Of a stretch of DNA of 64,000 nucleotides, positions 18,613 to 27,526 are shown piece after piece. Positions within the stretch are counted from its first letter, which is position 1; every line of letters starts with the position of its first letter. A program made the translations under genes and the position numbers. The notes under the pieces are model-generated. The model did no database searches. It was not told the origin of the DNA and saw nothing but the letters and a program-made list of their open reading frames with translations. Source of the DNA: Flavobacterium supellecticarium (GTDB lineage Bacteria > Bacteroidota > Bacteroidia > Flavobacteriales > Flavobacteriaceae); the NCBI RefSeq assembly GCF_004801375.1, contig NZ_SSNZ01000006.1, positions 1 to 64,000 of the forward strand, written 5' to 3'.

Positions 18613-18837
18613 TTAATTATCATCCTGTTGTAGTAGCCTTACAAAACGAATCGCAGCATAAACAATCAGTATCACGGCTAATATAACCCTATTCCTGTAC
18701 GGTAGCTCCACCGGCATCGATTTCCAGATGATCAATGTTGCAGCCATAAAAAGATACAAACACAGGAAGACAAGTCCTAAAACAAACAGAAATCGCTGTT
18801 TAGGCGATTTCTGTCTAAAATTTTGATATATATTCAT
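18613..18837 (-). CDS. Small membrane protein in the tonB operon
   Basis: 74 residues with two hydrophobic helices (about 16-37 and 45-63) and charged ends (N-terminal KSPKQR, C-terminal RLLQQDDN). I do not recognise a family. It lies 9 bp after tonB on the same strand, so it is probably translated as part of the TonB cluster. Confidence 0.65.
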   Translation of the reverse strand: MNIYQNFRQKSPKQRFLFVLGLVFLCLYLFMAATLIIWKSMPVELPYRNRVILAVILIVYAAIRFVRLLQQDDN

Positions 18838-18846
18838 AGAAAATTA

Positions 18847-19671
18847 TTATTCTCCTACCTGAATAGTAATTGGTAAGTTATACGCTACACGAACCGCTCT
18901 ACCGTTCTGAACTCCCGGTTTCCACTTAGGAGCGTTTTGTAACATACGAATTGCTTCTTTACCCATTCCGTATCCCGGATCTCTAAGAACTTTAATATCG
19001 GTTAAGCTACCGTCTTTTTCTACTACGAAACCAACAATAACACGCAATACTTTCACTCCTTCGTCTACCTCCGGTGATCTAAAGTTTTTCTGAACGTATT
19101 TGTTGAATCCGGCCATACCTCCTGGGAATTCCGGCGCCACTTCTACGGCCATATATACTTTATTCGGATTATCTTCAACGATATCAGAACCTTTTGGTCC
19201 TTCTCCGGATGGTTTATCGATATTGATATCCCCGGCTTCTTTATCCCCTTTGATATTCTTTTGTCCAGGGTCGGCCGTTTCCAGGTCTTTTACCGTTGGC
19301 GGATCTTCATCACGAACCAATTTTTTATCCACAACCTTTGGTGGTGGGAATTTCACCTGATCGTTAATCGATTTTGGTGGTTCCGGTGGCGGTGGTGGTA
19401 ATACCGGTTCATCTTTTGGTGGTGGTGGCAATAAAGCCGTCTCGATCACCTTGTCCAGCTTCTCCTCTTTTTTGCTACTAAGTGTATCGGAAAGATATCT
19501 TGTAACCAAAGGAGCGCTAACCGCAGAACCGAACAACAGAATTCCGATAGCCAGAGCTCTTGTTGTGGTTTTAGGGTTTTCTGAACGTAACTGATAGGCA
19601 CCGTAAGCCTTGTTTCGGCCTTCGAAAACCATATCAATCCACCCTTTTTTAAATATGTTTAATCTTGACAT
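18847..19671 (-). CDS. tonB: TonB energy transducer
   Basis: 274 residues. A cytoplasmic N-terminus (WIDMVFEGRNKAYGAYQLR, a common Bacteroidota TonB start), a membrane helix at about 40-60, a proline-rich periplasmic span (PPPPKDEPVLPPPPPEPP near 87-103) and the TonB C-terminal domain from about 195 with VIVGFVVEKDGSLTDIKVLR and APKWKPGVQNGRAVRVAY. It transmits proton-motive force from ExbBD to outer-membrane receptors such as the SusC protein here. Third partner after two exbD genes. Confidence 0.93.
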   Translation of the reverse strand: MSRLNIFKKGWIDMVFEGRNKAYGAYQLRSENPKTTTRALAIGILLFGSAVSAPLVTRYLSDTLSSKKEEKLDKVIETALLPPPPKDEPVLPPPPPEPPKSINDQVKFPPPKVVDKKLVRDEDPPTVKDLETADPGQKNIKGDKEAGDINIDKPSGEGPKGSDIVEDNPNKVYMAVEVAPEFPGGMAGFNKYVQKNFRSPEVDEGVKVLRVIVGFVVEKDGSLTDIKVLRDPGYGMGKEAIRMLQNAPKWKPGVQNGRAVRVAYNLPITIQVGE

Positions 19672-19702
19672 AATTTCGTTTTTTAAAATTAGCTCAAAGG
19701 AA

Positions 19703-20257
19703 TTAATTCATTCCTTCTTTGTCTAACATTTTAAGTTCATCCGGTGTAATATCCACAATTGCATAAGTCGGAACCGAAGTAATTGCCATTTCATCCAAAA
19801 TATCCACTAAGTTTTTATAGTTGGATTTTTCTGTTGGTTTGATTACCACAATTAATCCTTTTTTCGGATCCGTTCCGTAGATCGCTTTTACTTTCTGGAT
19901 CTGATCTAAAATCACCTTACGAATTCCTTCTTTTCCAAAAGCAGCTGCAGTTGGACCTTCAAGAGGCGAACCTGGCTGACCTTTAAACCATAAGATCTTA
20001 TTGTCTTTTCCGATCAAAATCGTTAACGAACGATCATCAGGAACTGTTAATTCAACATTATCCTTTTTATCTGGATCTTTATCCGGCATTGCCAAATTCA
20101 TTGACTGAGGTTTTGACAACGAAGTCGTTAACATAAAGAAAGTAATCAATAAGAATGCCAAATCCACCATCGCTGTCAAATCGACACCGGCGTTTTGTTT
20201 TTTACTTCTTACTTTCTTGCCTTTACCGCCGCCGTCGCCTGTATTTAATTCTGCCAT
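19703..20257 (-). CDS. exbD: ExbD-family biopolymer transporter, second copy
   Basis: 184 residues. One membrane helix at about 27-48 preceded by AGVDLTAMVDLAFLLITFF, containing the essential membrane Asp of ExbD, then a periplasmic domain with LTILIGKDNKILWFKG and a C-terminal YKNLVDILDEMAITSVPTYAIVDI block. Works with ExbB as the proton-driven stator. It sits 20 bp after the first exbD; two divergent ExbD copies are usual in this phylum. Confidence 0.92.
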   Translation of the reverse strand: MAELNTGDGGGKGKKVRSKKQNAGVDLTAMVDLAFLLITFFMLTTSLSKPQSMNLAMPDKDPDKKDNVELTVPDDRSLTILIGKDNKILWFKGQPGSPLEGPTAAAFGKEGIRKVILDQIQKVKAIYGTDPKKGLIVVIKPTEKSNYKNLVDILDEMAITSVPTYAIVDITPDELKMLDKEGMN

Positions 20258-20277
20258 TTCTACAGTTTCTTTTTAAA

Positions 20278-20892
20278 TTAAAAATCTTCGCTTCTCAAAC
20301 CGGTAACCAGGAAAAACCTGTTTACTTTTTGTTTCTGTAGAATATCGATTACCCTTTTTACGGTTGGATATTCTTCTTTCGCATCTCCTTTGATAGCAAT
20401 CTTAAGCTCGGCATTGTTTAACTCTTTCGTAGCTAAACGGGCTGCAAGTAACCACTCTCTTAATTGATTGTCGGTCGAATCATACGGAATACCTGGCTGA
20501 AGACCTTCTTTATTACGCTCTTCTCCGGTTAAAGCCAATAATTGCTTTAAACCACCAACCGGTACACCAAAACCATCTACAAGTGAAAATTTCTTTTTCT
20601 CTTCGTCAGTAAAATTCACATTGTATTTTTCACCTATCTTTTCCAAAGTCAGAATTCTGATATCCTTACCTACTACACCGAAGAATACTTTTTCCTTACC
20701 TACGGTGATGGTTGCCAAATCGGAATCCGGCAATTTCGTTTGTACCGTAGAAGCAGGCGTATCTACCGGAAGTGGCTCAGGAAGCTTTGCTGTAGATGTC
20801 ATTACAAAGAAAGACAAGAGTAGGAACGCCACGTCACACATCGCGGTCATGTCGATCCTAGTACTCTTCTTTTTCATTTTTGCTTTAGCCAT
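20278..20892 (-). CDS. exbD: ExbD-family biopolymer transporter, first copy
   Basis: 204 residues. The membrane anchor RIDMTAMCDVAFLLLSFFVM (about 12-31) carries the functional Asp of ExbD. The periplasmic part is longer than in the second copy, with an insertion around 85-140 (KYNVNFTDEEKKKFSLVDGFG), and ends in the conserved EYPTVKRVIDILQKQKVNRFFLVT block. Translated between exbB and the second exbD in the same operon. Confidence 0.92.
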   Translation of the reverse strand: MAKAKMKKKSTRIDMTAMCDVAFLLLSFFVMTSTAKLPEPLPVDTPASTVQTKLPDSDLATITVGKEKVFFGVVGKDIRILTLEKIGEKYNVNFTDEEKKKFSLVDGFGVPVGGLKQLLALTGEERNKEGLQPGIPYDSTDNQLREWLLAARLATKELNNAELKIAIKGDAKEEYPTVKRVIDILQKQKVNRFFLVTGLRSEDF

Positions 20893-20972
20893 TCTCTATT
20901 AGAATTATAATTGCAGTCAAAACAATTGACCTTTTAACTGCAACTGATTATTAAATTAACTCTTTTACTCAA

Positions 20973-21809
20973 TTATGCGTTGTTACGCGCTTTGAAACGT
21001 CTGTAAGTTTGCGTGATTGCAAAACCAGCCTCGTCGATAGAGTAAGTTAATTTATCAATCTTAGATGTAAAGATGTTGTAAGAGATAATTGCTAAAGTAG
21101 ACGTACCGATACCAGTAGCCGTGTTGATAAGTGCTTCAGAGATACCTGTTGCTAATGCCGCCTGATCCGGTGCACCTGCTGCAGCTAATCCAGAGAACGC
21201 TTTAATCATACCCGATACCGTTCCTAACAGACCCATTAACGTACCGATAGATACTAGAGTCGCGATAATTGTTAAGTTTTTCTCTAACATTGGCATTTCC
21301 AATGAAGTAGCTTCTTCGATTTCTTTTTGGATAGTCTCAGTAGCTTTTTCACTGTCAAATCCTTCTTTTTTAACCTCTTGGTATTTAGTTAAACCAGCTC
21401 TAACTACGTTAGCAACTGAACCTTTTTGTGTATCACACTCAGCGATAGCTTCTTCGATTTTACCCTGGTTGATTAACCCTTGTACATTTTTAACGAAAGC
21501 TTCAACATTTCCTTTACCAGCTGCTTTAGAGATAACGAAGAAACGCTCGATTGAAAATACTACAGTCATCAAAAACAATCCCATTAACACTGGAACGATG
21601 TACCCTCCTTTAAAAACCATTCCTAGATAGTTTCCTGGTAGTGGATGACCATTCGGATCACCGTTAACAAAGTTAGATGGATGACCCATTACGAATTTCC
21701 AAATCAAAATTCCGATTACAACACAGATTACGATAGCGAAACCTGCAAATAAACTTGATCCGTTAGAGCTAGCTCCCTTCCCAACATTTTCGTTAGATAC
21801 TTTTGTCAT
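20973..21809 (-). CDS. exbB: ExbB/TolQ/MotA-type proton channel
   Basis: 278 residues. Helices at about 22-42, 70-90, 180-205 and 220-245; the MotA/TolQ/ExbB core includes TLVSIGTLMGLLGTVSGMIKAF and ALINTATGIGTSTLAII, which line the proton path. First gene of the exbB-exbD-exbD-tonB-small membrane protein-PstS-TPR unit. A TAAATTTG box on the minus strand at 21895-21888, about 80 bp upstream, could be its promoter. Confidence 0.92.
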   Translation of the reverse strand: MTKVSNENVGKGASSNGSSLFAGFAIVICVVIGILIWKFVMGHPSNFVNGDPNGHPLPGNYLGMVFKGGYIVPVLMGLFLMTVVFSIERFFVISKAAGKGNVEAFVKNVQGLINQGKIEEAIAECDTQKGSVANVVRAGLTKYQEVKKEGFDSEKATETIQKEIEEATSLEMPMLEKNLTIIATLVSIGTLMGLLGTVSGMIKAFSGLAAAGAPDQAALATGISEALINTATGIGTSTLAIISYNIFTSKIDKLTYSIDEAGFAITQTYRRFKARNNA

Positions 21810-22177
21810 TTTTTTTTAATTTTTAGTTTTTTGATTTTATTATAACTACCTTCTTACAAAATGAATATTTTCGCCTTATAAGATTCGCAAATTTATGTTT
21901 TTAGAGTAAATAAAAAAATAAAAAGCATTTTTTTTCGGCACGTACAACAAATTATTTAACAATGAGTATACTTTTCTTTTTAAATTCCCAAACAACTATT
22001 AACATAACTTTAAATTAATAACGCTTTATTGTTACTATTATTCTTTCAGTATTGTTATCTTTTACTGTTTTTTTATAATAAAGCCGTAATTTCATCATCA
22101 TAAAGCCATAAACAGGAACAAAATGGTTTTGTATATTTGTAATAAGTCAATTTCGTAATACTATTGCTACAATCAAC
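21810..22177. other. Divergent intergenic region, exbB / HerA-like
   Basis: 368 AT-rich bases. I see TAAATTTG on the minus strand (21895-21888) facing exbB and TATATTTG on the plus strand (22132-22139) about 38 bases before the HerA-like gene. Both match the -7 consensus but lack convincing -33 partners, and such matches arise by chance in AT-rich DNA. No small gene, tRNA or hairpin was found. Confidence 0.4.
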
Positions 22178-23695
22178 ATGACAGCTACTAAATTTTCAGA
22201 ATCCATACGTACAGGATACGACTGTAAAGGAGAACATATCATACTGGGAGGCGCCCTTTTAAACGGTGAAGCCGTTCCGGATACACTGATAAAAATCCCG
22301 TTAAAAACCATCAACCGCCACGGATTAATAGCCGGTGCTACCGGAACCGGAAAAACCAAGACCATACAGGTACTTTCCGAACAATTATCTCAAAACGGAA
22401 TTCCCGTAGTAATGATGGATATCAAAGGTGACTTTAGTGGTATCGCTATGCCCGGCGAAGTAAAACCTTTTATTACCGAACGCCATGAAAAAATGGGCAT
22501 TCCTTACGAAACCAAAGCGTTTCCGGTAGAATTGCTCACCTTATCCAAACAAGACGGTGTTCGTTTACGGGCAACGGTTTCCGAATTCGGGCCAGTACTA
22601 TTCTCCCGCATTCTGGATTTAAACGATACCCAAAGCGGTGTGGTTTCCGTTATTTTTAAATATTGTGATGATCATCAGATACCGTTATTGGATCTGAAAG
22701 ACTTTAAAAAGTTGCTGCAATATGCTACTGAGGAAGGGAAAGCCGAATTCGAAAAAGAATACGGTCGGATTTCAACGGCATCTACCGGTTCCATTTTACG
22801 AAAAATCATCGAATTGGAACAACAAGGTGCCGATATTTTCTTTGGAGAATTGTCGTTTGACATCAACGATCTGATGCGTATCGACAGCAACGGAAACGGC
22901 TATATCAATATCATCCGACTTACCGATATACAAGACAAGCCCAAACTTTTTTCTACTTTTATGCTTTGTCTGTTAGCCGAAATCTACAGTCAGATGCCGG
23001 AACAAGGCGATAGCGGGCGTCCGGAGCTTGTTATTTTTATTGACGAAGCCCACCTGATATTCGATCAGGCCAGTAAAGCCTTATTGGATCAGATCGAAAC
23101 CATCGTAAAACTAATCCGTTCCAAAGGAATTGGTATTTACTTTATCACCCAAAATCCGACCGATGTTCCGAATGGTGTTTTGGCACAATTGGGTCTTAAA
23201 ATACAACACGCATTACGCGCTTTTACCGCCAACGACCGTAAAGCGATTAAAATGACAGCTGAAAACTATCCGCTTTCCGAGTTTTACAAAACCGACGAAG
23301 TAATCACACAATTGGGAATTGGTGAAGCTTTGGTCACCGCATTAAACGAAAAAGGAATTCCGACACCTTTGGCCGCTTGTATGATGCGCGCACCCATGAG
23401 TCGTATGGACATTCTGACCCAAAGCGAGATAGATACGATCAACAACAATTCGAAGCTGGTTAAAAAATACCAGGAAACAATCGATCGCGAAAGCGCCTAC
23501 GAAATCCTGAACAAAAAAATAGAAACCGCTCAGGAAGCCGCTGCTCAGGAACAACAACGCAAGACCGAAGCAAAAGAAACACAGCGTTCTGCTCCACAAA
23601 AAAGTTCAGCTATGAACCCTATCGTAAAAGTACTAACGAGTGCGACTTTTATACGAGGTGCTTTTGGCATCCTTTCCAAAATACTCAACAAATAA
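22178..23695 (+). CDS. HerA-like ATPase, DUF853 family
   Basis: 505 residues. Walker A is GATGTGKT (53-60) and Walker B is LVIFIDEAHLIF with Asp289-Glu290. The LIRSKGIGIYFITQNPTDVPNGVLAQLG segment (sensor) is typical of the DUF853/HerA-like group. The C-terminal 80 residues are Glu/Gln/Lys-rich (coiled) with a final hydrophobic stretch. HerA relatives are hexameric DNA translocases, but DUF853 members are uncharacterised, and no NurA nuclease gene is nearby. Followed at 3 bp by the DUF486 gene. Confidence 0.88.
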   Translation: MTATKFSESIRTGYDCKGEHIILGGALLNGEAVPDTLIKIPLKTINRHGLIAGATGTGKTKTIQVLSEQLSQNGIPVVMMDIKGDFSGIAMPGEVKPFITERHEKMGIPYETKAFPVELLTLSKQDGVRLRATVSEFGPVLFSRILDLNDTQSGVVSVIFKYCDDHQIPLLDLKDFKKLLQYATEEGKAEFEKEYGRISTASTGSILRKIIELEQQGADIFFGELSFDINDLMRIDSNGNGYINIIRLTDIQDKPKLFSTFMLCLLAEIYSQMPEQGDSGRPELVIFIDEAHLIFDQASKALLDQIETIVKLIRSKGIGIYFITQNPTDVPNGVLAQLGLKIQHALRAFTANDRKAIKMTAENYPLSEFYKTDEVITQLGIGEALVTALNEKGIPTPLAACMMRAPMSRMDILTQSEIDTINNNSKLVKKYQETIDRESAYEILNKKIETAQEAAAQEQQRKTEAKETQRSAPQKSSAMNPIVKVLTSATFIRGAFGILSKILNK

Positions 23696-23698
23696 CAC

Positions 23699-24067
23699 AT
23701 GAAAGGTTATCTAACTATAGGATTACTAATCCTTTCCAATATTTTTATGACACTGGCCTGGTATGGTCATTTAAAATTTAAAGAATTAAAATGGTTTGAA
23801 AATGCCGGATTGATCACTATTGTATTGATCAGTTGGGGATTGGCGCTTTTTGAATATATGTTCCAGGTTCCAGCCAATAAAATTGGGTTTCAAGGCAATG
23901 GCGGACCGTTTAGTCTGATGCAGTTAAAAGTAATTCAGGAAGTCATCACTCTTGTTATATTCGTGATTTTCTCCCTACTCTTCTTTAAAAACGAAACCTT
24001 CCGCTGGAACCATGCCGTAGGTTTTTGCTTTCTGATTCTGGCCGTATATTTTATCTTTAAAAAATAA
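23699..24067 (+). CDS. DMT-like membrane protein, DUF486 family
   Basis: 122 residues, four predicted transmembrane helices (about 3-22, 35-55, 78-97, 102-120), with the family's FEYMFQVPANKIGF segment after helix 2 and LKVIQEVITL before helix 3. Related to small drug/metabolite transporters; substrate unknown. Lies between the HerA-like and cupin genes with gaps of 3 and 6 bp, so likely cotranscribed. Confidence 0.85.
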   Translation: MKGYLTIGLLILSNIFMTLAWYGHLKFKELKWFENAGLITIVLISWGLALFEYMFQVPANKIGFQGNGGPFSLMQLKVIQEVITLVIFVIFSLLFFKNETFRWNHAVGFCFLILAVYFIFKK

Positions 24068-24073
24068 CCGATT

Positions 24074-24436
24074 ATGAAAAAATATCAAATCCAAAACACA
24101 CCGTACATAGTTCCTACGACCGACGGCAAACATATTGAGGAACACCACGGCAAAATTGCCACCGGCAATACCGAAATTTCGATTGCCCGTATGATCGCAC
24201 CACCACATTGGAGTGAGCCTTTCCAAACGCCAGAATTTGACGAATACACCTATATCATTACAGGCAAAAAACAATTTATTATCGAAGGTGATACGATTGT
24301 TCTGGAGGCCGGCCAATCGATCCGGATTCAAAAAAATGCCCGGATACAATATTCCAATCCGTTTGACGAGCCTTGTGAATACCTTTCGGTTTGTTTACCG
24401 GCTTTTACGATGGAAGCGGTACATCGTGAGGAGTAA
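24074..24436 (+). CDS. Single-domain cupin protein
   Basis: 120 residues. A cupin 2-type beta-barrel: the PPHWSEPFQTPEFDEYTYIITGKKQFIIEG region corresponds to cupin motif 1 (His with Glu/Asp ligands) and VLEAGQSIRIQKNARIQYSNP to motif 2. Probably binds a metal; substrate not identifiable. Last gene of the HerA-like/DUF486/cupin group. Confidence 0.75.
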   Translation: MKKYQIQNTPYIVPTTDGKHIEEHHGKIATGNTEISIARMIAPPHWSEPFQTPEFDEYTYIITGKKQFIIEGDTIVLEAGQSIRIQKNARIQYSNPFDEPCEYLSVCLPAFTMEAVHREE

Positions 24437-24487
24437 TAAAGCTACACCTGAGATTGTTTTACCTTCAACACCAAACTCACTTTAGAA

Positions 24488-24520
24488 ACACCTGACAGGT
24501 TTTAAAAACCTGCCAGGTAT
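24488..24520. repeat. REP-like palindrome, second copy
   Basis: Same family as 552-584: ACACCTGACAGGTTTT then AAAACCTGCCAGGTAT, with one mismatch in the outer stem. It lies between the cupin stop and the kmo terminator, between convergent genes. Confidence 0.75.
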
Positions 24521-24527
24521 AACAAAT

Positions 24528-24563
24528 AAAAAAGGGTTACTCTAGAATAAAGTAACCCTTTTT
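24528..24563 (-). terminator. Terminator of kmo
   Basis: AAAAGGGTTAC (to 24540) and GTAACCCTTTT (from 24552) pair over 11 bp around an 11-base loop. On the minus strand the T-run follows. It ends 4 bp from the kmo stop codon and can work in both directions. Confidence 0.8.
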
Positions 24564-24566
24564 ATA

Positions 24567-25913
24567 TTACGACTGTTGTAACAGTTCTAAAATTTTCTTT
24601 TCGACTTCTTCCGTTTCCCATTGGGTTTCGATACTCGGAATTTTCATGATCTCTTCCATTATGGCATTCTGATGATTACCAATTGCCAATGCTTCCGAAT
24701 ACGGTCGGTAGCTAAACGTTACCCGATCGTATAACGGCAACCATTTTTCCGGATGTTTTAACGCAAACCACTTTTCGATTTTCTTTTGGAGCAGGAATTT
24801 TTCATCGGCCGTTTTCGTACTCATTTCCATAAAATTACGGTACGACAATTCGGCAATCGCATCGGCATTAGGCTTACGAATTACCTGATATTCTTTAAAA
24901 ATAGTCTCCCAATCATCTCCAAACTGCTCCATCAATCCGGCTAAACAGGTAATATCTTCAAAACCGGCATTCATCCCTTGTCCGTAAAACGGTACAATAG
25001 CATGCGCCGCATCACCGATTAACGCGACTTTATCGCCATACGTCCACGGATAGCATCGCATCGTTACCAACGAACTGGTTGGGTTTTTAAAGAAATCATT
25101 AACCAACTCCGGAATTACCTGTAAGGTATCCGGGAAATATTGCTGAAAGAACCCTTCCACTGCTTCCCTGTCGTGAAGCGCTTCAAAGGAATTTTCTCCT
25201 TCAAATGGCATAAATAAAGTACAGGTAAAACTTCCGTCCATATTCGGCAAAGCGATCAACATAAAAGCGCCACGCGGCCATATGTGAAACGAATTTTTAT
25301 CGAGTTTATGGGTTCCGTCCGGATTGGCGGGTATATTTAATTCTTTATAACCGGTATCCAGAAAATCCTGTGAATAATCAAAACGGTTTTGGCGTTGCAT
25401 TCGGTGACGTACTCTCGAAAAGGCACCATCGGCTCCGAAAACTTTATCGTATTTCAGTTCTTCCCAGGCCCCTTTTTCAGTTTCGCCGATATGAAGTGTC
25501 GCATCAGCCAGTGTTACATCCCAGATTTTCTTTTCAAAAAAGAACTCCACGCCGACTTCTTCAGCCAGTGTAAGCATCAAACGGTTTAATCCGCCTCTTG
25601 AAATCGAATAAATACTCTCTCCGTCGATTCCGTAAGGTTGATACGCCAGCTCTTTATCTACCAGATGTATCGCTCTTTTATCCATCGGAATAGCTACTTC
25701 CCGAATACGATCTCCTATTCCTGCGCCATCCAGTGCTTTCCAACCTCTGTGTGACATCGCCAAATTGATTGATCGGCCGGAAAAGGCTATTTTCCGAACA
25801 TCCGGGCTTCTATCATAAACGTGAACAACATGTCCCGCTTTTCTCAGATATATTCCCAATAATGTCCCTACCAAGCCAGAGCCAACAATGGCTATACGTT
25901 GCTGCGTTTGCAT
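24567..25913 (-). CDS. kmo: Kynurenine 3-monooxygenase
   Basis: 448 residues. FAD-dependent hydroxylation of L-kynurenine to 3-hydroxykynurenine. The FAD-binding GxGxxG is IAIVGSGLVGTLLGIYL (about 8-24); the family blocks INLAMSHRGWKAL, SISRGGLNRLML and VALIGDAAHAIVPFYGQGMNAGFED are present, and the C-terminal region is typical of bacterial KMO. Together with kynU (27527-28810) it supports a kynurenine route from tryptophan to 3-hydroxyanthranilate. Tryptophan dioxygenase and 3-hydroxyanthranilate dioxygenase are not in the window. Confidence 0.93.
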   Translation of the reverse strand: MQTQQRIAIVGSGLVGTLLGIYLRKAGHVVHVYDRSPDVRKIAFSGRSINLAMSHRGWKALDGAGIGDRIREVAIPMDKRAIHLVDKELAYQPYGIDGESIYSISRGGLNRLMLTLAEEVGVEFFFEKKIWDVTLADATLHIGETEKGAWEELKYDKVFGADGAFSRVRHRMQRQNRFDYSQDFLDTGYKELNIPANPDGTHKLDKNSFHIWPRGAFMLIALPNMDGSFTCTLFMPFEGENSFEALHDREAVEGFFQQYFPDTLQVIPELVNDFFKNPTSSLVTMRCYPWTYGDKVALIGDAAHAIVPFYGQGMNAGFEDITCLAGLMEQFGDDWETIFKEYQVIRKPNADAIAELSYRNFMEMSTKTADEKFLLQKKIEKWFALKHPEKWLPLYDRVTFSYRPYSEALAIGNHQNAIMEEIMKIPSIETQWETEEVEKKILELLQQS

Positions 25914-26134
25914 GAAATCTGTTGTAAATAATTGGCGTAAAAATACTTAATAAATAAAGAACCACAGCCGTTTTATACTGATTTTATTATAATTTTCACT
26001 TTTACCGGAAACCCAAATTCCACCCTAGCACAAAATCCTTTAAAAAACAACAAGAACCTTAATTTTTTATTAAATTTTAAACATTTCCGAATAAATAGTA
26101 TTATTTTTAAAAAACAACTTAAAAACTATTTATT

Positions 26135-26293
26135 ATGAAAGATTTAGTCTGGTTAATTGTAGTTATCTTACTACTGGGATGGCTGGTTGGTTATTTCGGT
26201 TTTCGGGAAGCTGTTGGTAGTTTCATCCATATTTTATTAATACTGGCCGTTATTGGTATTTTATACCGATTAGCGACCGGCAAAAAACTATAA
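26135..26293 (+). CDS. Lmo0937-type small membrane protein
   Basis: 52 residues starting MKDLVWLIVVILLLGW, with two hydrophobic helices (about 4-22 and 30-46) joined by a short FGFREAVGS loop, ending in ATGKKL. This matches the widespread small lmo0937/DUF5670-type membrane proteins, whose function is unknown, often stress-associated. A good terminator follows 5 bp after the stop, supporting a real gene. Confidence 0.75.
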   Translation: MKDLVWLIVVILLLGWLVGYFGFREAVGSFIHILLILAVIGILYRLATGKKL

Positions 26294-26297
26294 AAAC

Positions 26298-26324
26298 AAA
26301 AAATCCCCGAATGGGGATTTTTTT
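26298..26324. terminator. Bidirectional terminator
   Basis: AAATCCCC (26301-26308) / GGGGATTT (26313-26320) with a GAAT loop and A/T-runs on both sides, between the small membrane protein gene and the convergent arginase-family gene, whose stop codon it touches. Confidence 0.88.
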
Positions 26325-27405
26325 ATCGGTTGAATTTTATTTTTTGTCCGACGTTTCGTTTTTGCGATTTAGCCAGAACACCACACATATGAAACAACAT
26401 TCTTGCTCCGACATTTCCGTCCCAGTCATCATCACCCGGAGCAACTTCCACCAGGTCAAAACCAATGATTTCTTTATTGGTTTCCGCCAATCGGCTTAAC
26501 AAATAAGCTGCCTGCTCAAACGAGAATCCTCCCGGTACCGGTGTTCCTGTATTTGGGCAATACCATGGATACATCCCGTCGATATCAAAGGAAATACACA
26601 CTTTTTCCGGCAAGGATGCAATGATATCATCACATTGTTGCGCCCAGGTTTTCCCTTCAAACGTTTCCGCTTTCAAGTCCATATCGGTGTGTACCAATAC
26701 GCGGTTTCCTTCTTTTTGAGCCACTTCCACTTCCTGTTCACAGAAATCACGGATTCCAACCTGAACAATTTTAGAAACCTGCGGAATTTGTAAGGTATTA
26801 TACATAATCGAAGCATGCGAATACGTAAACCCTTCGTAGGCAATTCGCAAATCCATATGCGCATCCAAATGTAAAATACCAAAGCTTTCGTGTTGTGATG
26901 CCAACGCTTCATAGTATCCTAACGGCGTACTATGATCACCGCCAAGTAAAACCACTTTCTTACCTTGTTTCATCCAATGTAAAACACGGTCTTTCACTTC
27001 GTTTTTCAGATCTTTACACACTTTATTAATCTTATCCAGATCCGATTGTAAAGCCGGAAATGTTGCAACATCTTCACCTGCTTCCAATGCTTCGATAATC
27101 GGTTGCGCCAGACTTTTATATTTTGCGGAATTCGTCGCCCAGTGTTCCGGCGCTTCATCCATATATATTCCTAATTTCCACAATTCCGGAAACTCCTGAT
27201 GTTGTAAATCCACCTGAAAAGAAGCATCTAAAATGGCATTCGGTCCTTCAGAAGTTCCCGCTCCATAGCTCACGGTAACTTCCCACGGCACCGGTACAAT
27301 TATAATCTCACTTTCTTCGGCAGTAAAGGGTAATCCAAATACACTTGCATCGGCCAATCCCGGTTGTGACGGATCAAAACTTTCTATTTTTTGCTGTTTG
27401 TTCAT
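26323..27405 (-). CDS. Arginase-fold hydrolase (agmatinase/formimidoylglutamase-like)
   Basis: 360 residues. The binuclear-manganese ligands of the ureohydrolase fold are all there: GGDHS (His158), DAHMD (Asp181, His183, Asp185) and SFDID (Asp274, Asp276). The usual DP after the last pair is replaced by YP (Tyr279), and there are insertions around 85-145. Members cleave arginine, agmatine or N-formiminoglutamate; the substrate here is uncertain. It lies between kmo and kynU on the same strand, although terminators flank it on both sides. Confidence 0.8.
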   Translation of the reverse strand: MNKQQKIESFDPSQPGLADASVFGLPFTAEESEIIIVPVPWEVTVSYGAGTSEGPNAILDASFQVDLQHQEFPELWKLGIYMDEAPEHWATNSAKYKSLAQPIIEALEAGEDVATFPALQSDLDKINKVCKDLKNEVKDRVLHWMKQGKKVVLLGGDHSTPLGYYEALASQHESFGILHLDAHMDLRIAYEGFTYSHASIMYNTLQIPQVSKIVQVGIRDFCEQEVEVAQKEGNRVLVHTDMDLKAETFEGKTWAQQCDDIIASLPEKVCISFDIDGMYPWYCPNTGTPVPGGFSFEQAAYLLSRLAETNKEIIGFDLVEVAPGDDDWDGNVGARMLFHMCGVLAKSQKRNVGQKIKFNR

Positions 27406-27487
27406 TTTACTTTTTATAATGGTACGTTTACAACTAATGTATACAAAGATAGTAGCATTAGTAGAATTCCGAAAAAAATGTTTCCAA

Positions 27488-27515
27488 AAAAAGACCAGAG
27501 ATTTCCGGTCTTTTT
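27488..27515 (-). terminator. Terminator of kynU
   Basis: AAAAAGACC and GGTCTTTTT pair around an 8-9-base loop; on the minus strand the T-run follows. It begins 12 bp from the kynU stop. Confidence 0.78.
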
Positions 27516-27526
27516 AGATTTTATAG

